A stretch of 64,000 nucleotides of DNA from Protaetiibacter intestinalis (GTDB taxonomy: Bacteria > Actinomycetota > Actinomycetes > Actinomycetales > Microbacteriaceae): NCBI RefSeq assembly GCF_003627075.1, contig NZ_CP032630.1, positions 744,001 through 808,000 on the forward strand. Reading direction: 5' to 3'. A program made the position numbers and the translations under genes. The notes beneath the pieces were generated by a model. The model saw only the letters and a program-made list of their open reading frames with translations. It did not search any database and was not told the DNA's origin. Numbering within the stretch: position 1 is the stretch's first letter; each line of letters starts with the position of its first letter. Positions 51,947-63,012 of this stretch are shown piece by piece.

Positions 51947-52039
51947 CACGCGATCAGACGGGATGAGCGTCCGCGCGCGTGGCTAGACTCGGGCCCGGAG
52001 CAGCGTCGCTCCGCACCACCGAACCACCCCGGAGCATCC

Positions 52040-53440
52040 GTGAACACCACCGCGCCCGCCCGTCCCTCCTCCGCGATCGATCGCTTCTTCCAGATCAGCG
52101 AACGCGGTTCGACCCTCGGAACCGAGATCCGGGGAGGCGTCGTCACCTTCGTGACGATGGCCTACATCGTGATCCTGAACCCGATCATCCTGTCGACGCC
52201 CGACGTCGACGGGAACACGCTCCCGCAGGCGGCGGTCGCCGCGAGCACGGCGCTCACGGCGGGCGTCATGACGATCCTGTTCGGCGTCATCACGCGCCTG
52301 CCGTTCGCCTTCGCCGCGGGCCTCGGCATCAACGCCTTCCTCGCCTTCACGGTCGTCGGGCAGGTGAGCTGGCGGGAGGCGATGGCGCTCGTCGTCATCA
52401 ACGGCGCGATCATCGTGCTGCTCGCCGCGACCGGCCTCCGGAAGCTCATCTTCGACGCCGTGCCGGTCGAGCTGAAGCTCGCCATCACGGTCGGCATCGG
52501 GTTGTTCATCGCCTTCATCGGCTTCGTCAACGCGGGCTTCGTGACGGCGACGGGCGCCGACTCGCCGCCCGTCGACCTCGGCCAGGGCGGCTCGGTCGCG
52601 ACCCTCGCGACGCTCGTGTTCGTCGTGACGCTGCTGCTCGGCGGCGTGCTCATCGCACTCAAGGTGAAGGGCGCGATCCTCATCGCCCTCGTCGCCGGCA
52701 CCCTGCTCGCCGCGCTGCTCAACCTCATCTGGCCGTTCGGCCTCGACTTCGGCTTCGCGCACGGCATCGTGAGCCTGCCCGACCTGAGCCTCATCGGCGC
52801 ACTCGACTTCGGCTTCGACCTCGGCAAGGTCGGCTTCGTCACGCTCGTGATGTTCGTCTTCACGCTCGTGTTCTCGAACTTCTTCGACGCGATGGGCACC
52901 ATGACGGGCCTCGCGAAGGAGGCCGGCCTCGCGGATGCGAAGGGCGACTTCCCGCGGATCAAGTCGGCGCTCGTCGTGGAGGGCGTCGGCGCGATCGTCG
53001 GCGGCGGCACCTCGTCCTCGTCGGCGACGGTGTTCATCGAGTCGGGCTCGGGCATCGGCGAGGGGGCCCGCACGGGCTTCGCGACGACCGTCACGGGCGT
53101 GCTGTTCCTGCTGGCGATGTTCATCACCCCCATCACCTCGATCGTGCCGGGCGCGGTCGCGGCGGCCGCCCTCGTGCTCGTGGGCGCCATGATGCTCTCG
53201 CAGATCCGGCACATCGACTTCAGCGACTTCCGCGTGCTGCTGCCGGTGTTCCTCACGGCGACCGTGATGCCGATGACCTACTCGATCGCGAACGGCATCG
53301 GCGCGGGCTTCGTGAGCTGGGTGATCGTGAACGCGCTGAGCGGCAAGGCCAAGACCATCCACCCGCTGCTGTGGATCGTGGCGGTCGGCTTCGTCCTCTA
53401 CTTCGCCCGCGGCCCCCTCGAGGCCCTCTTCACCGGCTGA
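52040..53440 (+). CDS. NCS2-family purine permease (AzgA/PbuG-like)
   Basis: A 466-residue, 12-14 span transporter with the AzgA-type opening RFFQISERGSTLGTEIRGGVVTFVTMAYIVILNP, AAGLGINAFLAFTVVG, the substrate-site segment FSNFFDAMGTMTGLAKEAG, and GGGTSSSSATVFIESGSGIGEGARTG. These features mark the hypoxanthine/guanine/adenine branch. It imports purine bases with protons. Start GTG 52040 has GGAGCATCC before it. It converges with purH, a purine-synthesis gene, across element R8. Confidence 0.9.
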   Translation: MNTTAPARPSSAIDRFFQISERGSTLGTEIRGGVVTFVTMAYIVILNPIILSTPDVDGNTLPQAAVAASTALTAGVMTILFGVITRLPFAFAAGLGINAFLAFTVVGQVSWREAMALVVINGAIIVLLAATGLRKLIFDAVPVELKLAITVGIGLFIAFIGFVNAGFVTATGADSPPVDLGQGGSVATLATLVFVVTLLLGGVLIALKVKGAILIALVAGTLLAALLNLIWPFGLDFGFAHGIVSLPDLSLIGALDFGFDLGKVGFVTLVMFVFTLVFSNFFDAMGTMTGLAKEAGLADAKGDFPRIKSALVVEGVGAIVGGGTSSSSATVFIESGSGIGEGARTGFATTVTGVLFLLAMFITPITSIVPGAVAAAALVLVGAMMLSQIRHIDFSDFRVLLPVFLTATVMPMTYSIANGIGAGFVSWVIVNALSGKAKTIHPLLWIVAVGFVLYFARGPLEALFTG

Positions 53441-53512
53441 CCCCGGCGGCCGCGGCAGCGTGCGCACGCGGACGCCGCGCGCCGCGGCGACCCTCCGCAT
53501 CCGCGTGGTTTC

Positions 53513-53664
53513 CGCAACTCAGGAGATTCGGCCGCTTTCGCGGCGCCGTCCCCCGCATCCCGCACCTCTTCCTGAGTTGCGAGAACACGCCGTGTCCGCA
53601 ACTCAGGAACGGAGGGCTTGAGGCGCGCCGATCGCCGGCTGCGGGCGGAATCTCCTGAGTTGCG
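53513..53664. repeat. nested CGCAACTCAGGAGATTC inverted repeats (element R8)
   Basis: The word occurs four times in alternating orientation: 53513-53529 (CGCAACTCAGGAGATTC), inverted at 53569-53581, direct at 53597-53609, inverted at 53648-53664. The outer pair matches over 17 bp; the inner pair over 13 bp and is extended by ACAC/GTGT. It lies in the 250-base gap between the convergent purine permease and purH. Either nested or side-by-side hairpins can form. Confidence 0.82.
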
Positions 53665-53690
53665 AAAATGGGACGGGGGCGACGTCGGCG

Positions 53691-55325
53691 TCAGTGGAAG
53701 AAGTGGCGCTCGCCCGTGAGGTAGAGGGTCACGCCGTACTCCTCGCACGCGGCGATGACGTCGGCGTCGCGGATGGAGCCGCCCGGCTGCACGATGGCCT
53801 TCACGCCCGCCTCGAGCAGGATGCGGGGGCCGTCGTCGAAGGGGAAGAAGGCGTCGGATGCGGCGACCGAGCCGGCCGCCCGCTCCCCCGCCCGCTCGAC
53901 GGCGAGCTTGCAGGAGTCGACGCGGTTGACCTGCCCCATGCCGACGCCGACCGAGGCGCCGCCGGAGGCGAGCAGGATGCCGTTCGACTTGACCGCGCGC
54001 ACGGCACGCCAGGCGAACTCCAGGTCGGCGAGGGTTGCGGCGTCTGCGGCGTCGCCCGCGGCGAGGGTCCAGCTCGAGGGGTCGGCGAAGTGCGCGTCGG
54101 GGTCTTGGGCGAGCAGACCTCCGGAGATCTGCCGGATCTCCGCACGACCTCGCACCCGCGGAGCGTACTCGGCGGGCAGCTCGAGCAGGCGCAGGTTCTT
54201 CTTCGCCTGCAGCAGCTCGAGTGCCTCCGGCTCGAAGCCGGGAGCGACGACCACCTCGGTGAAGATGGGCGCGATCGACTCGGCCGCGGCCTTCGTGATC
54301 ACCCGGTTGGCGGCGATCACCCCGCCGTACGCCGACACCGGGTCGCAGGCGTGGGCGAGCGCGTGAGCGGTGGCGATGTCGTCGGCCGTCGCGATACCGC
54401 ACGGGTTCGCGTGCTTGATGATCGCGATCGCGGGGGTGTCGTGGTCGTAGGCGGCGCGCAGCGCGGCATCCGCGTCGACGTAGTTATTGTACGACATCTC
54501 CTTGCCGCCGTGCTGCGTCGCCTGGGCGATGCCCGCCCCGCGCGGGTGGGCGTAGAGGGCCGCGCGCTGGTGGGAGTTCTCGCCGTAGCGCAGGGTCGCA
54601 GCGAGCTCGGCATGCACCTCGAGCGTCGGGACGAAGGCGCCCGGATCGTCCGCCGAGGAGGCACCCTCGCCCACCTGAACCGTCCAGTCCGGCCCAGGCA
54701 CCTGCTGCTCGAACCAGGCGGCGACCGCGGCGTCGTAGTCGGCTGTATGCCGGAACGCGTCGCGGGCAAGCTCACGACGCTGCTCGAGCGTGGTGCCACC
54801 GCTCGCGAGCGCCTCGACGACGGTGCCGTAGGCGGCGGGCGAGACCACCACCGCGACGTTGGCGTGGTTCTTCGCGGAGGCGCGCACCATGGCCGGCCCG
54901 CCGATGTCGATCTGCTCGATCACGGCATCCGGTGCGGCGCCGGAGGCGACCGTCTCGGCGAAGGGGTAGAGGTTGACGACGACGAGCTCGAAGGGCTCGA
55001 TGCCGAAGTGGGCGAGCTCGGCCTCGTGGCTTTCGAGGCGCAGGTCGGCGAGCAGGCCCGAGTGCACCTTGGGGTGCAGGGTGCGCACGCGCCCGTCGAG
55101 GTGCTCGGGGAAGCCGGTGAGCTCGCCGATCTGGGTGACGGGGATGCCGGCATCCGCGATCGCCTTCGAGGTGCCGCCCGTGGAGACGATCTCGACGCCC
55201 GCGTCGGCGAGGGCGCGCGCCAGCTCGACGAGGCCGGTCTTGTCGGAGACCGCGACGAGGGCGCGGCGGATGGCGACGCGGTCGCGCGCGCGGTAGAGGG
55301 AGGGGTCGATGGCGGGGCCGCTCAT
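53691..55325 (-). CDS. purH: bifunctional AICAR transformylase / IMP cyclohydrolase
   Basis: The 544-residue enzyme has the N-terminal IMP cyclohydrolase part ([76 protein letters not shown]) and the C-terminal transformylase ([25 protein letters not shown], the YGGVIAANR segment, [11 protein letters not shown] and [30 protein letters not shown]). It performs the last two steps of IMP synthesis, consuming AICAR (ZMP) and formyl-THF, the same ZMP sensed by the glyA riboswitch. ATG 55325 overlaps purN by four bases. Confidence 0.96.
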   Translation of the reverse strand: MSGPAIDPSLYRARDRVAIRRALVAVSDKTGLVELARALADAGVEIVSTGGTSKAIADAGIPVTQIGELTGFPEHLDGRVRTLHPKVHSGLLADLRLESHEAELAHFGIEPFELVVVNLYPFAETVASGAAPDAVIEQIDIGGPAMVRASAKNHANVAVVVSPAAYGTVVEALASGGTTLEQRRELARDAFRHTADYDAAVAAWFEQQVPGPDWTVQVGEGASSADDPGAFVPTLEVHAELAATLRYGENSHQRAALYAHPRGAGIAQATQHGGKEMSYNNYVDADAALRAAYDHDTPAIAIIKHANPCGIATADDIATAHALAHACDPVSAYGGVIAANRVITKAAAESIAPIFTEVVVAPGFEPEALELLQAKKNLRLLELPAEYAPRVRGRAEIRQISGGLLAQDPDAHFADPSSWTLAAGDAADAATLADLEFAWRAVRAVKSNGILLASGGASVGVGMGQVNRVDSCKLAVERAGERAAGSVAASDAFFPFDDGPRILLEAGVKAIVQPGGSIRDADVIAACEEYGVTLYLTGERHFFH

Positions 55326-55912
55326 GCGCGGTACTCCTTGAGGTCGATGGTGCCGTTGGCGAGGTCGAGCACGGTCTGGATGAGCAGTTCGCGCTCGACC
55401 GGCTTGATGCGTTCGTGGAGGGTGGCCTCGGTGTCGCCCGGCTCGACCGGCACCCGGCGCTGGTGCAGGATCGGTCCGGAGTCGACGCCGTCGTCGACGA
55501 CGATGACGCTCGCCCCCGTCTCGGTGACGCCCGCCGCGAGCGCGTCGCGCACCCCGTGCGCGCCCGGGAACTCGGGCAGGTAGGCGGGGTGGGTGTTGAT
55601 GATGGCGGGCGCGTACTCGGCGACCACCTGCGCGGGCAGCAGCCGCATGAGGCCCGACAGCACCACGACATCCGGTTGCCACTCGCGCAGCTGGGCGAGC
55701 AGCTCGTCGCCCCAGGCCTCGCGGCTGTCGAAGGAGGTGAACGGCACGACGAAGCTCGGGATGCCGTAGTGCTCGGCGTGGGCGAGACCGTCGGCCTGCC
55801 GGTCGGCACCGACGGCGACGACGCGGGCCGGGAACTCGGCGTCCTGCGAGGCGTCGAGGAGGGCGCGGAGGTTCGACCCGCCCCCGGAGATCAGGACGAC
55901 GAGGCGGAGCAC
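55322..55912 (-). CDS. purN: phosphoribosylglycinamide formyltransferase
   Basis: The 196-residue PurN has [16 protein letters not shown], the formyl-THF site [11 protein letters not shown], the catalytic [20 protein letters not shown], and [11 protein letters not shown]. In PurN the catalytic triad is Asn-His-Asp, all present. It formylates GAR in purine synthesis. GTG 55912 has TAGGCT (55919-55924) 6 bases upstream, inside the end of the DUF6350 gene, so it can have its own leaderless promoter besides readthrough. Confidence 0.95.
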   Translation of the reverse strand: MLRLVVLISGGGSNLRALLDASQDAEFPARVVAVGADRQADGLAHAEHYGIPSFVVPFTSFDSREAWGDELLAQLREWQPDVVVLSGLMRLLPAQVVAEYAPAIINTHPAYLPEFPGAHGVRDALAAGVTETGASVIVVDDGVDSGPILHQRRVPVEPGDTEATLHERIKPVERELLIQTVLDLANGTIDLKEYRA

Positions 55913-55921
55913 CGGGCCAGC

Positions 55922-57157
55922 CTACCGGTCGCGGCGGCGGCCCAGCCGTGCCGCGAGACCCGGCAGGGCACCCGTCGCGATGCCCAGTCCGATGCCCACG
56001 GCGAACTCGGCCGCGGCGGCCAGCCCCACCGCGAGCGGGTCCGGTCCGATCACCGAGAACCGCCCGGGGCCGAGCCCACCCGCGGATGCCGCGGCGAGCA
56101 GGCCGAGCAGCAGGCCGCCGACGAGGGCGCCGAGCAGCGCCGTGAGCGCGAGCCGGCCGGCCCGCGGTCCGTCGCCCCCGGCGCGGATCACCCCCGGACG
56201 CACGGCCGCGCCCGCGAGGAACCCCGCCACGACCGGCACGACGAGACCCACGAAGCCGAACGACAGCTCGCCGCTCGGCAGCGCCCCGAGGATCGGGATG
56301 GCGGGCAGCGGCCCGACCGCCGTGCCGAGCGGCGACACCTGCGAGCCGAGCCCGAGGGCGAACCCGGGCCCCGCGAACCACGAGGCCGCCCAGATCACGA
56401 CGTTCGGGATGAAGGCGAGCTGACCGGCCGTCAGCACGACCCCGCCGAGCACCTCCGTGTGCAGGCTCTCGTACATGCGGATCACCTGCGCGTAGCCGAC
56501 CACCACGACGACGGTCGCGGCGATCGCGCTCACGAGCAGGGTGAGCGCGACGGACGCCGCACCCGCGGTGAGGCCGCCGCGCAGCACCCCGCGGGTGCGC
56601 GCGTCGACGGCCGCGAAGCGGGCGGCGAACCCGCGGTGGGAGCCGGGGGCGGCATCCGCGCTCTCCCGCAGCACGCCGAGCAGCAGCCCCGCACCGTAGA
56701 CGAGCGGGGGCAGCAGGGTGCCCTGCCAGAGCGAGGGGCGGGCGTCGGGGTGCAGCACCGAGAACGTCACGAGGAAGGACAGCGCCGCGAAGACGGCGAG
56801 GCTCGTGAGGGAGCCGAGGCGTCGGTGGCCGGTCTCGGCGATGCGGATGCCGGCGCGCACGCCGAGCGCGAGCGTCAGCAGGGCGAAGCCGAGCGCCGCG
56901 ATCGTGACCTTCACGACCGTGCCGGCGGGGGCCGCGATCGCCGCGGCCGTCGTCTCGTCGAGCACGAAGGTCACGTCGACCCCGTGTCCGATGAGCCACA
57001 CGTCGACCGCACCGCGCCAGAACCCCAGCCAGTCGGGGCCGAAGCCGAACTGCGCCGCCCACAGCACGGTCGCCACGAGCAGCGGCACCGCGACGCCGAT
57101 CGCGAGCACGAGGGCCGCCTCGAACGCCGCGAAGAGCAGGGTGAGGCGCCGGGTCAC
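55922..57157 (-). CDS. DUF6350-family multi-pass membrane protein
   Basis: A 411-residue, very hydrophobic protein with around ten predicted spans and short loops, including [40 protein letters not shown] and [16 protein letters not shown]. The position immediately before purN-purH is conserved in many actinobacteria and corresponds to DUF6350. Its role is unknown. GTG 57157 has TAGGGT (57164-57169) 6 bases upstream. Those bases include the stop region of the adjacent leftward operon, so units are packed end to end. Confidence 0.82.
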   Translation of the reverse strand: MTRRLTLLFAAFEAALVLAIGVAVPLLVATVLWAAQFGFGPDWLGFWRGAVDVWLIGHGVDVTFVLDETTAAAIAAPAGTVVKVTIAALGFALLTLALGVRAGIRIAETGHRRLGSLTSLAVFAALSFLVTFSVLHPDARPSLWQGTLLPPLVYGAGLLLGVLRESADAAPGSHRGFAARFAAVDARTRGVLRGGLTAGAASVALTLLVSAIAATVVVVVGYAQVIRMYESLHTEVLGGVVLTAGQLAFIPNVVIWAASWFAGPGFALGLGSQVSPLGTAVGPLPAIPILGALPSGELSFGFVGLVVPVVAGFLAGAAVRPGVIRAGGDGPRAGRLALTALLGALVGGLLLGLLAAASAGGLGPGRFSVIGPDPLAVGLAAAAEFAVGIGLGIATGALPGLAARLGRRRDR

Positions 57158-57166
57158 GAAGCGACC

Positions 57167-59674
57167 CTATGCCACCCCCGTGTCGCCTCCCGGGCGGACG
57201 CGCAGCCGTCCGCGGGATGCGGCCTCCGCGTCCGCGAGCACGGCCGCGGCGGCGGCGCGGGCGGCCGCGGCCGTCTCCGACGCGGCGGCCGCCTCGGCGG
57301 CCCGTCGGCAGTCGGCGAGGGTGAGCCGGGCGAGACGCGCGGCGACGGGTCCGAGGGCCCGCGGCGACATCGACAGCGAGGTGGCGCCGAGCCCGACGAG
57401 CACGGGCGCGAGCTCCGGGTCGCCCCCGGCCTCGCCGCACACGCCGACCGCCTTGCCTGCCTTCGCGCCCGCGGCGCCGACGACGCCGATGAGCCGCAGC
57501 ACGGCCGGCTGCCAGGTGTCGCCGAGCTCGCCGAGCTCGGACAGCAGCCGGTCGGCGGCCATCGTGTACTGGGTGAGGTCGTTGGTGCCGAGGCTCACGA
57601 AGTCGACGACGTCGAGGATCTCGGCCGCCAGCAGCGCAGCCGACGGGGTCTCGATCATCACCCCGACCGTCGGCAGTCCGGCGGCACGGCATCGCTCGGC
57701 GAAGGAGCGGGCCTCGTCGACGGTGGCCACCATCGGAGCCATCACCTGGATCTCGGCGGCGGATGCGGTGGTCGCGCGGGCGAGCGCGGCCAGCTGGTCG
57801 TCGAGCAGCGCCGGGTTCCTCCGCGCCACCCGCAGGCCCCGGACCCCGAGCGCCGGATTCTCCTCCTCGTCGTCGTTCGCGAACGGCAGGGGCTTGTCGG
57901 CGCCCGCGTCGAGTGTGCGGACGACCACCTTGCGGCCGTCGAAGGGGGCGATCACGGCGGCGTACGCCTGCTCCTGCTCGTCGACGCCGGGGGCCGTCCG
58001 CCGGTCGAGGAAGCAGAACTCGGTACGGAACAGCCCCACCCCTTCCGCGTGCGCGGCGGCACCGGCCTCCGCGTCGGCGGCGCTGCCGACGTTCGCGAGC
58101 AGGGGGATGCGGATGCCGTCGGCGGTGACGCCCGCGCCGTCGAAGGCGACGACCTCGACGCGCGCCCGGGCGCGCTCGAGCTCCGCCGCATCCGGGTGGG
58201 GGTCGATCGTGCCGGCCGAGCCGTCGACCACCACGACCGAGCTCTCCGCGAGCCCCGTCGCCCCCGCGGCGCCGACGACCGCCGGCAGCCCGAGGGCGCG
58301 GGCGATGATCGCCGTGTGCGAGGTGGGCCCGCCGAGCTCGGTGACGAGCGCGACACAGCCGCTGCCCGACAGCGTCACCGTGTCGGCCGGTGCCAGGTCG
58401 CGTGCGACGAGCACGAAGGGATCGTCGCGCTGCGGGATCCCGGGAGGCTCGAGGCCCTGCAGGGTGGCGACGATGCGGTCGCGCACGTCGCGGATGTCGG
58501 AGGCGCGTTCGGCCATCCGCCCGCCGAGCGAGGCGAGCAGCTGCTCGTACCCGGCGGCCGCCTCCCAGACGGCACGGGCGGCGTCGAGGCCGCGCTCGCG
58601 CACGGAGGTCTCCGCCGTGGAGGCGAGCTCCGGGTCGAGCGCGATGAGCGCGGTCGCCTCGAGGATCGCCGCGGCCTCCCCGGCTGCGAGTCGGGCGCGG
58701 GAGCGCAGGCCGTCGGCGACGGCGGAGGCGGCGGGGCCGATGCGTGCCGCCTCGGTCTCGCGCGCCCCCGCGTCGAGGGGGGCGCCCGCCTCGGGTTCCG
58801 GCACGGGGGCTCCGAGCCGCACCACGGGGGCGGCGGCGAGCCCCCCGCTCACCCCGCGACCGTGCAGCAGGCCGTCGGCGACGGATGCGGGCCCGACGTC
58901 GGTCACGACCGCCGCCTCGGCGGCGGGCCGCGGCCCCGCGTCGTCCTCGCCGAAGCCGTCGGCGACGAGACCGTCGATCGCGTCGAGCACGGAGGCGGCC
59001 TCGGGGCCCGAGGCGCGGAACTCGACCTCGTCGCCCCCCGCCGCACCGAGCGAGAGGAGGCCCGTCATGCTGCCGGCCTGTACGGGTACGCCGTGCGGCA
59101 GCCGGCGCGCCGTCACCTGCGCATCGGCGGGACCGACGATCCCGGCGATCACGGAGGCGGGGCGCGCGTGGATGCCCAGACGGTTGCGCAACGTCACACG
59201 GCGCACGATCGCGTCCTCGTCGGTCGATGCCGGAGCCTCTGCGGGGGCCTCCGCGTCGCCGAGCTGCGACGCCTTCGCCGCGAGCGCGGACGAGGCCTCC
59301 GCCGCGACGGCGTCGAGGCTCGCGCCCCCCGCCGCCGCGACGGTGGCCGCCAGCAGCCCCTCCACGAAAGGGGCCGCCGCGAGCCGGACGGGCACGTCGC
59401 TCGAGCGCAGCTCGAGCGCGAGTTCGGAGCTCAGCACCGCCGAGCCGAGGTCCATCAGCAGCAGCACGCCTTCGGCGCCGTCCGCGGCGAGCTCGTCGAC
59501 GGCTGCGGCGACGCGCGTCGCATCGGTGCCGAGGATGGGCGCACCGTCGGCGTCGGAGCCGGCCCCCGCCGCGGTGACGATCTGCGGACGGTCGCCCTGC
59601 ACCATCTGGTGGGCGAGCTGTACCGCCGCCTCGGCCAGCGCTGCGCTGTGCGAGACGATGACGATGCCGATCAT
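57167..59674 (-). CDS. dhaM: DhaM-HPr-enzyme I fusion phosphotransferase
   Basis: The 835-residue protein contains three PTS parts in order: an EIIA-Man/DhaM domain (residues 1-135; His9 in VIVSHSAAL), an HPr domain (about 155-245; His169 in [11 protein letters not shown]), and a full enzyme I (about 265-835; His453 in [10 protein letters not shown], with the PEP-binding domain including [15 protein letters not shown] and [12 protein letters not shown]). It can thus take phosphate from PEP to the dihydroxyacetone kinase DhaKL by itself. E. coli DhaM keeps only the N-terminal part of EI; this one is complete. ATG 59674 lies 1 base after the dhaL stop. Confidence 0.92.
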   Translation of the reverse strand: MIGIVIVSHSAALAEAAVQLAHQMVQGDRPQIVTAAGAGSDADGAPILGTDATRVAAAVDELAADGAEGVLLLMDLGSAVLSSELALELRSSDVPVRLAAAPFVEGLLAATVAAAGGASLDAVAAEASSALAAKASQLGDAEAPAEAPASTDEDAIVRRVTLRNRLGIHARPASVIAGIVGPADAQVTARRLPHGVPVQAGSMTGLLSLGAAGGDEVEFRASGPEAASVLDAIDGLVADGFGEDDAGPRPAAEAAVVTDVGPASVADGLLHGRGVSGGLAAAPVVRLGAPVPEPEAGAPLDAGARETEAARIGPAASAVADGLRSRARLAAGEAAAILEATALIALDPELASTAETSVRERGLDAARAVWEAAAGYEQLLASLGGRMAERASDIRDVRDRIVATLQGLEPPGIPQRDDPFVLVARDLAPADTVTLSGSGCVALVTELGGPTSHTAIIARALGLPAVVGAAGATGLAESSVVVVDGSAGTIDPHPDAAELERARARVEVVAFDGAGVTADGIRIPLLANVGSAADAEAGAAAHAEGVGLFRTEFCFLDRRTAPGVDEQEQAYAAVIAPFDGRKVVVRTLDAGADKPLPFANDDEEENPALGVRGLRVARRNPALLDDQLAALARATTASAAEIQVMAPMVATVDEARSFAERCRAAGLPTVGVMIETPSAALLAAEILDVVDFVSLGTNDLTQYTMAADRLLSELGELGDTWQPAVLRLIGVVGAAGAKAGKAVGVCGEAGGDPELAPVLVGLGATSLSMSPRALGPVAARLARLTLADCRRAAEAAAASETAAAARAAAAAVLADAEAASRGRLRVRPGGDTGVA

Positions 59675-59675
59675 G

Positions 59676-60320
59676 TCAGGTCCGGGAGACGGTCTCTGCG
59701 AGGGTCTCGAAGAGGATGGCCGACGACGACGCACCCGGGTCCAGGTGACCCGCGCTGCGCTCGCCCAGGTAGCTGGCGCGTCCCTTGCGGGCCACGAGCG
59801 GCTCGGTGGCGTCACGACCGGCGAGCGCCGCATCCGCCGCCGCGCGCGTCGCCTCCGCGAGCGATCCGCCGGATGCGAGCGCCGCGTCGAGGGCGTCGAC
59901 CGCCGGCGACACGGCGTCGAACATCGTCTTGTCGCCCGCCTCGGCCTTGCCGCGGGCGACGATGCCGTCGAGACCCGCGCGCAGGGCCGCCGCGAGCGCC
60001 GCACCGTCGAACGAGGTGACGGCGCCCGCGGTCATGCCCATGCGGAGGAAGAAGGTGCCGTAGAGCGGGCCGCTCGCGCCCCCCACCGAGCTGACGAGCG
60101 TCATCCCCACCGACTTGAACAGCTCGTCGACGGTCGCCGGATGCCCCTGGTCGAGCTTGTCCATGACGGCGGCCATGCCGCGCGCCATGTTCGCTCCGTG
60201 ATCCGCGTCGCCGATCGCCGAGTCGAGCTCGGTCAGCCAGGCGCGCTGCTCGGTGACGGCGTCGCGGAAGGCCGCGAGCCATTCGACGAGGCGGTCGATG
60301 GTCAGGGTGTCGTCGCTCAT
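59676..60320 (-). CDS. dhaL: dihydroxyacetone kinase subunit DhaL
   Basis: The 214-residue helical protein has the ADP-binding ELDSAIGDADHGANMARGMAA, with its Mg-binding Asp residues, SVGGASGPLYGTFFLRM, and ARKGRASYLGERSAGHLDPGASSSAILF. DhaL holds ADP as a permanent cofactor that DhaM rephosphorylates. It works with DhaK in the cytosol to phosphorylate dihydroxyacetone. The ATG at 60320 is 32 bases after the dhaK stop. Confidence 0.94.
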   Translation of the reverse strand: MSDDTLTIDRLVEWLAAFRDAVTEQRAWLTELDSAIGDADHGANMARGMAAVMDKLDQGHPATVDELFKSVGMTLVSSVGGASGPLYGTFFLRMGMTAGAVTSFDGAALAAALRAGLDGIVARGKAEAGDKTMFDAVSPAVDALDAALASGGSLAEATRAAADAALAGRDATEPLVARKGRASYLGERSAGHLDPGASSSAILFETLAETVSRT

Positions 60321-60352
60321 GCGGTCATTCTCTTCCTGCGGATCGGTCCGGG

Positions 60353-61344
<992 letters not shown>

Positions 61345-61348
<4 letters not shown>

Positions 61349-62091
61349 GCCTTGACCTCCTCGTTCTGCACCGGGGCCCGGTCGGCCCTGGTGTGCGCGA
61401 TGAGCCCGAACGCGAGCGCCGCGAGCACGCCGCCCAGCAGTTCGGCCACGATGTAGACCCAGTACTGCTCCCACTGCACCTCGCCGCCGAGGATCGACTG
61501 CACGATCATCGGGCCGGTGGTGCGTGCCGGGTTGATGGATGCCCCGGTCGTGGGGGCCACCGGGATGATGGCGGCGAACACGACGAAGCCGATCGCGAGG
61601 CCGGCCCATCCGGGGGCGGCCTTGCGGTAGATCACCCCGAACACGGCGAACACCAGCAGGAAGGTGCCGACGAACTCCGCGAAGAACGCCTGCGGGATGG
61701 GCGTCTCGGCGGAGAACGACGCGACGCCGAGCCCCAGCTCGCTGGCCGCCTGACCGAGCACGCCGACGATCATGAACGAACCGGCGATGGCTCCCAGCAC
61801 CTGGGCGACCACGTAGGCGGGCACGAGCTTCCAGGGGAACTTGCCGGTGGCGGCGAGGCCGAAGGTGACGGCCGGGTTGATGTGGTTGCCGGAGATGTAG
61901 CCGAACACGTAGACCGTGACGACCACGACCGTGCCGAACGCCAGCGAGATGAATCCGAGTTCCGCGCCGGTGAACGGGGCGTCGCCTCGGGCGAGGGCGA
62001 GGGCGGGGACGGATCCGACGCCGACGAACACGAGGAACGCGGTGCCGAGGAACTCTGCAGCCAGCTTCTGCCACAGGCGGTTCTCATCCAT
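61345..62091 (-). CDS. glpF: glycerol/dihydroxyacetone facilitator (GlpF-type aquaporin)
   Basis: The 248-residue MIP channel has six spans and both NPA boxes: GNHINPAVTFG and GASINPARTTGP, the second in the aquaglyceroporin-like form with Arg of the selectivity filter. I chose ATG 62091, with GAAGGAG 5 bases upstream; another ATG six codons earlier would overlap that ribosome site. It heads the dha operon and probably admits dihydroxyacetone or glycerol. A promoter and a 17-bp operator lie immediately upstream. Confidence 0.92.
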
Positions 62092-62139
62092 ATGTACTCC
62101 TTCGGACATAGGGGGAAGTTGATCGAATCACGGAACGTC

Positions 62140-62182
62140 ATTCGACAATGTCGAATATTGTACTGAAATCGCCGGATGTCAA
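62140..62182 (-). promoter_or_regulatory. glpF-dha promoter with IclR-type operator
   Basis: On the minus strand a perfect TTGACA (62177-62182) precedes CAATAT or AATATT at 16-17 bases. Directly after it lies the 17-bp palindrome ATTCGACA-A-TGTCGAAT (62140-62156), covering the expected transcription start. The divergent IclR-type regulator gene begins 84 bases away and is the probable ligand-responsive repressor. Confidence 0.72.
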
Positions 62183-62239
62183 GGGTCCAGCACGAAGTGC
62201 ATCCGACCCCATAATGGAACGACCACGAGGGGGTGACAC

Positions 62240-63007
62240 GTGATCCAGGCCATCGACAGGGCGGCGAAAGTGCTGCAATCCCTGCAAGGCGCCCGCCACC
62301 TCGGCATCACCGAGCTCTCCGCCATGCTCGAGCTGCCGCCCTCGACCGTGCACGGGATCGTCAAGTCGCTCGCGGAGCACGGGCTCGTCGCCAAGGAGCG
62401 CGGCGGCAACCGGTACATGCTCGGCCCCGCCCTCGTGAAGCTCAGCAACGTCTACCTCGACACCCTCGACGTGCGCGCACGCGCCATGCGCTGGACCCGC
62501 GAGCTCGCGCGTCGCACCGGGCTCGCCGTCCGGCTCGGGGTCGAGCTCTTCGACGAGGTGCTCGTCATCCACCACAACCGGCGCCCCGACGGCAGCCAGC
62601 AGATGCTCGAGACCGGCATGACGATCCCCGCCCACGCCTCCGCGATGGGCAAGGTGCTGCTCGCCTACGACGAGGAGTACCAGGACACCGTGCTGCGCGT
62701 CGCCCTCCGCAGCCTCACCGGCGACACCATCACCGACCCCGCCAAGCTCACCCTCGCCTTCCCCGGGATCGCCGAACGCGGCGTCGCCACGGAGGAGGAC
62801 GAGGCCGTGCTCGGCGAGTCGTCGATCGCCGCACCGGTCGCCGACGCATCCGGAGGGGTGGTCGCAGCCGTCGCCGTCGTGCTGCCGTCGAGCGAGTGGC
62901 CGCCCGTCGACGGGGTGCTCAACGACCTCCGCGAGACCGCCCGCAACATCTCACGCGAGCTCGGCGCCACCACCTGGCCGCCGCGGGTGTCGACCCACGA
63001 GGACTGA
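62240..63007 (+). CDS. IclR-family regulator of the dha/glp operon
   Basis: The 255-residue protein has an IclR winged helix (AIDRAAKVLQSLQGARHLGITELSAMLELPPSTVHGIVKSLAEHGLV, residues 4-49), and an IclR effector domain with LARRTGLAVRLGVELFDEVLVIHHN, MTIPAHASAMGKVLLAY and AAPVADASGGVVAAVAVVLP. It resembles the glycerol regulator GylR of Streptomyces. It is divergent from glpF-dhaKLM, whose promoter carries a matching dyad. GTG start with GAGGGGG upstream. Confidence 0.9.
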   Translation: MIQAIDRAAKVLQSLQGARHLGITELSAMLELPPSTVHGIVKSLAEHGLVAKERGGNRYMLGPALVKLSNVYLDTLDVRARAMRWTRELARRTGLAVRLGVELFDEVLVIHHNRRPDGSQQMLETGMTIPAHASAMGKVLLAYDEEYQDTVLRVALRSLTGDTITDPAKLTLAFPGIAERGVATEEDEAVLGESSIAAPVADASGGVVAAVAVVLPSSEWPPVDGVLNDLRETARNISRELGATTWPPRVSTHED

Positions 63008-63012
63008 GCGCG

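Noticed and set aside
55415-60019. A 1534-codon open frame on the plus strand opposite purN, DUF6350 and dhaM
   Set aside because: It is an antisense shadow of high-GC genes: low-complexity Arg/Gly/Ala/His composition, no recognisable domain, and three well-supported genes on the other strand.
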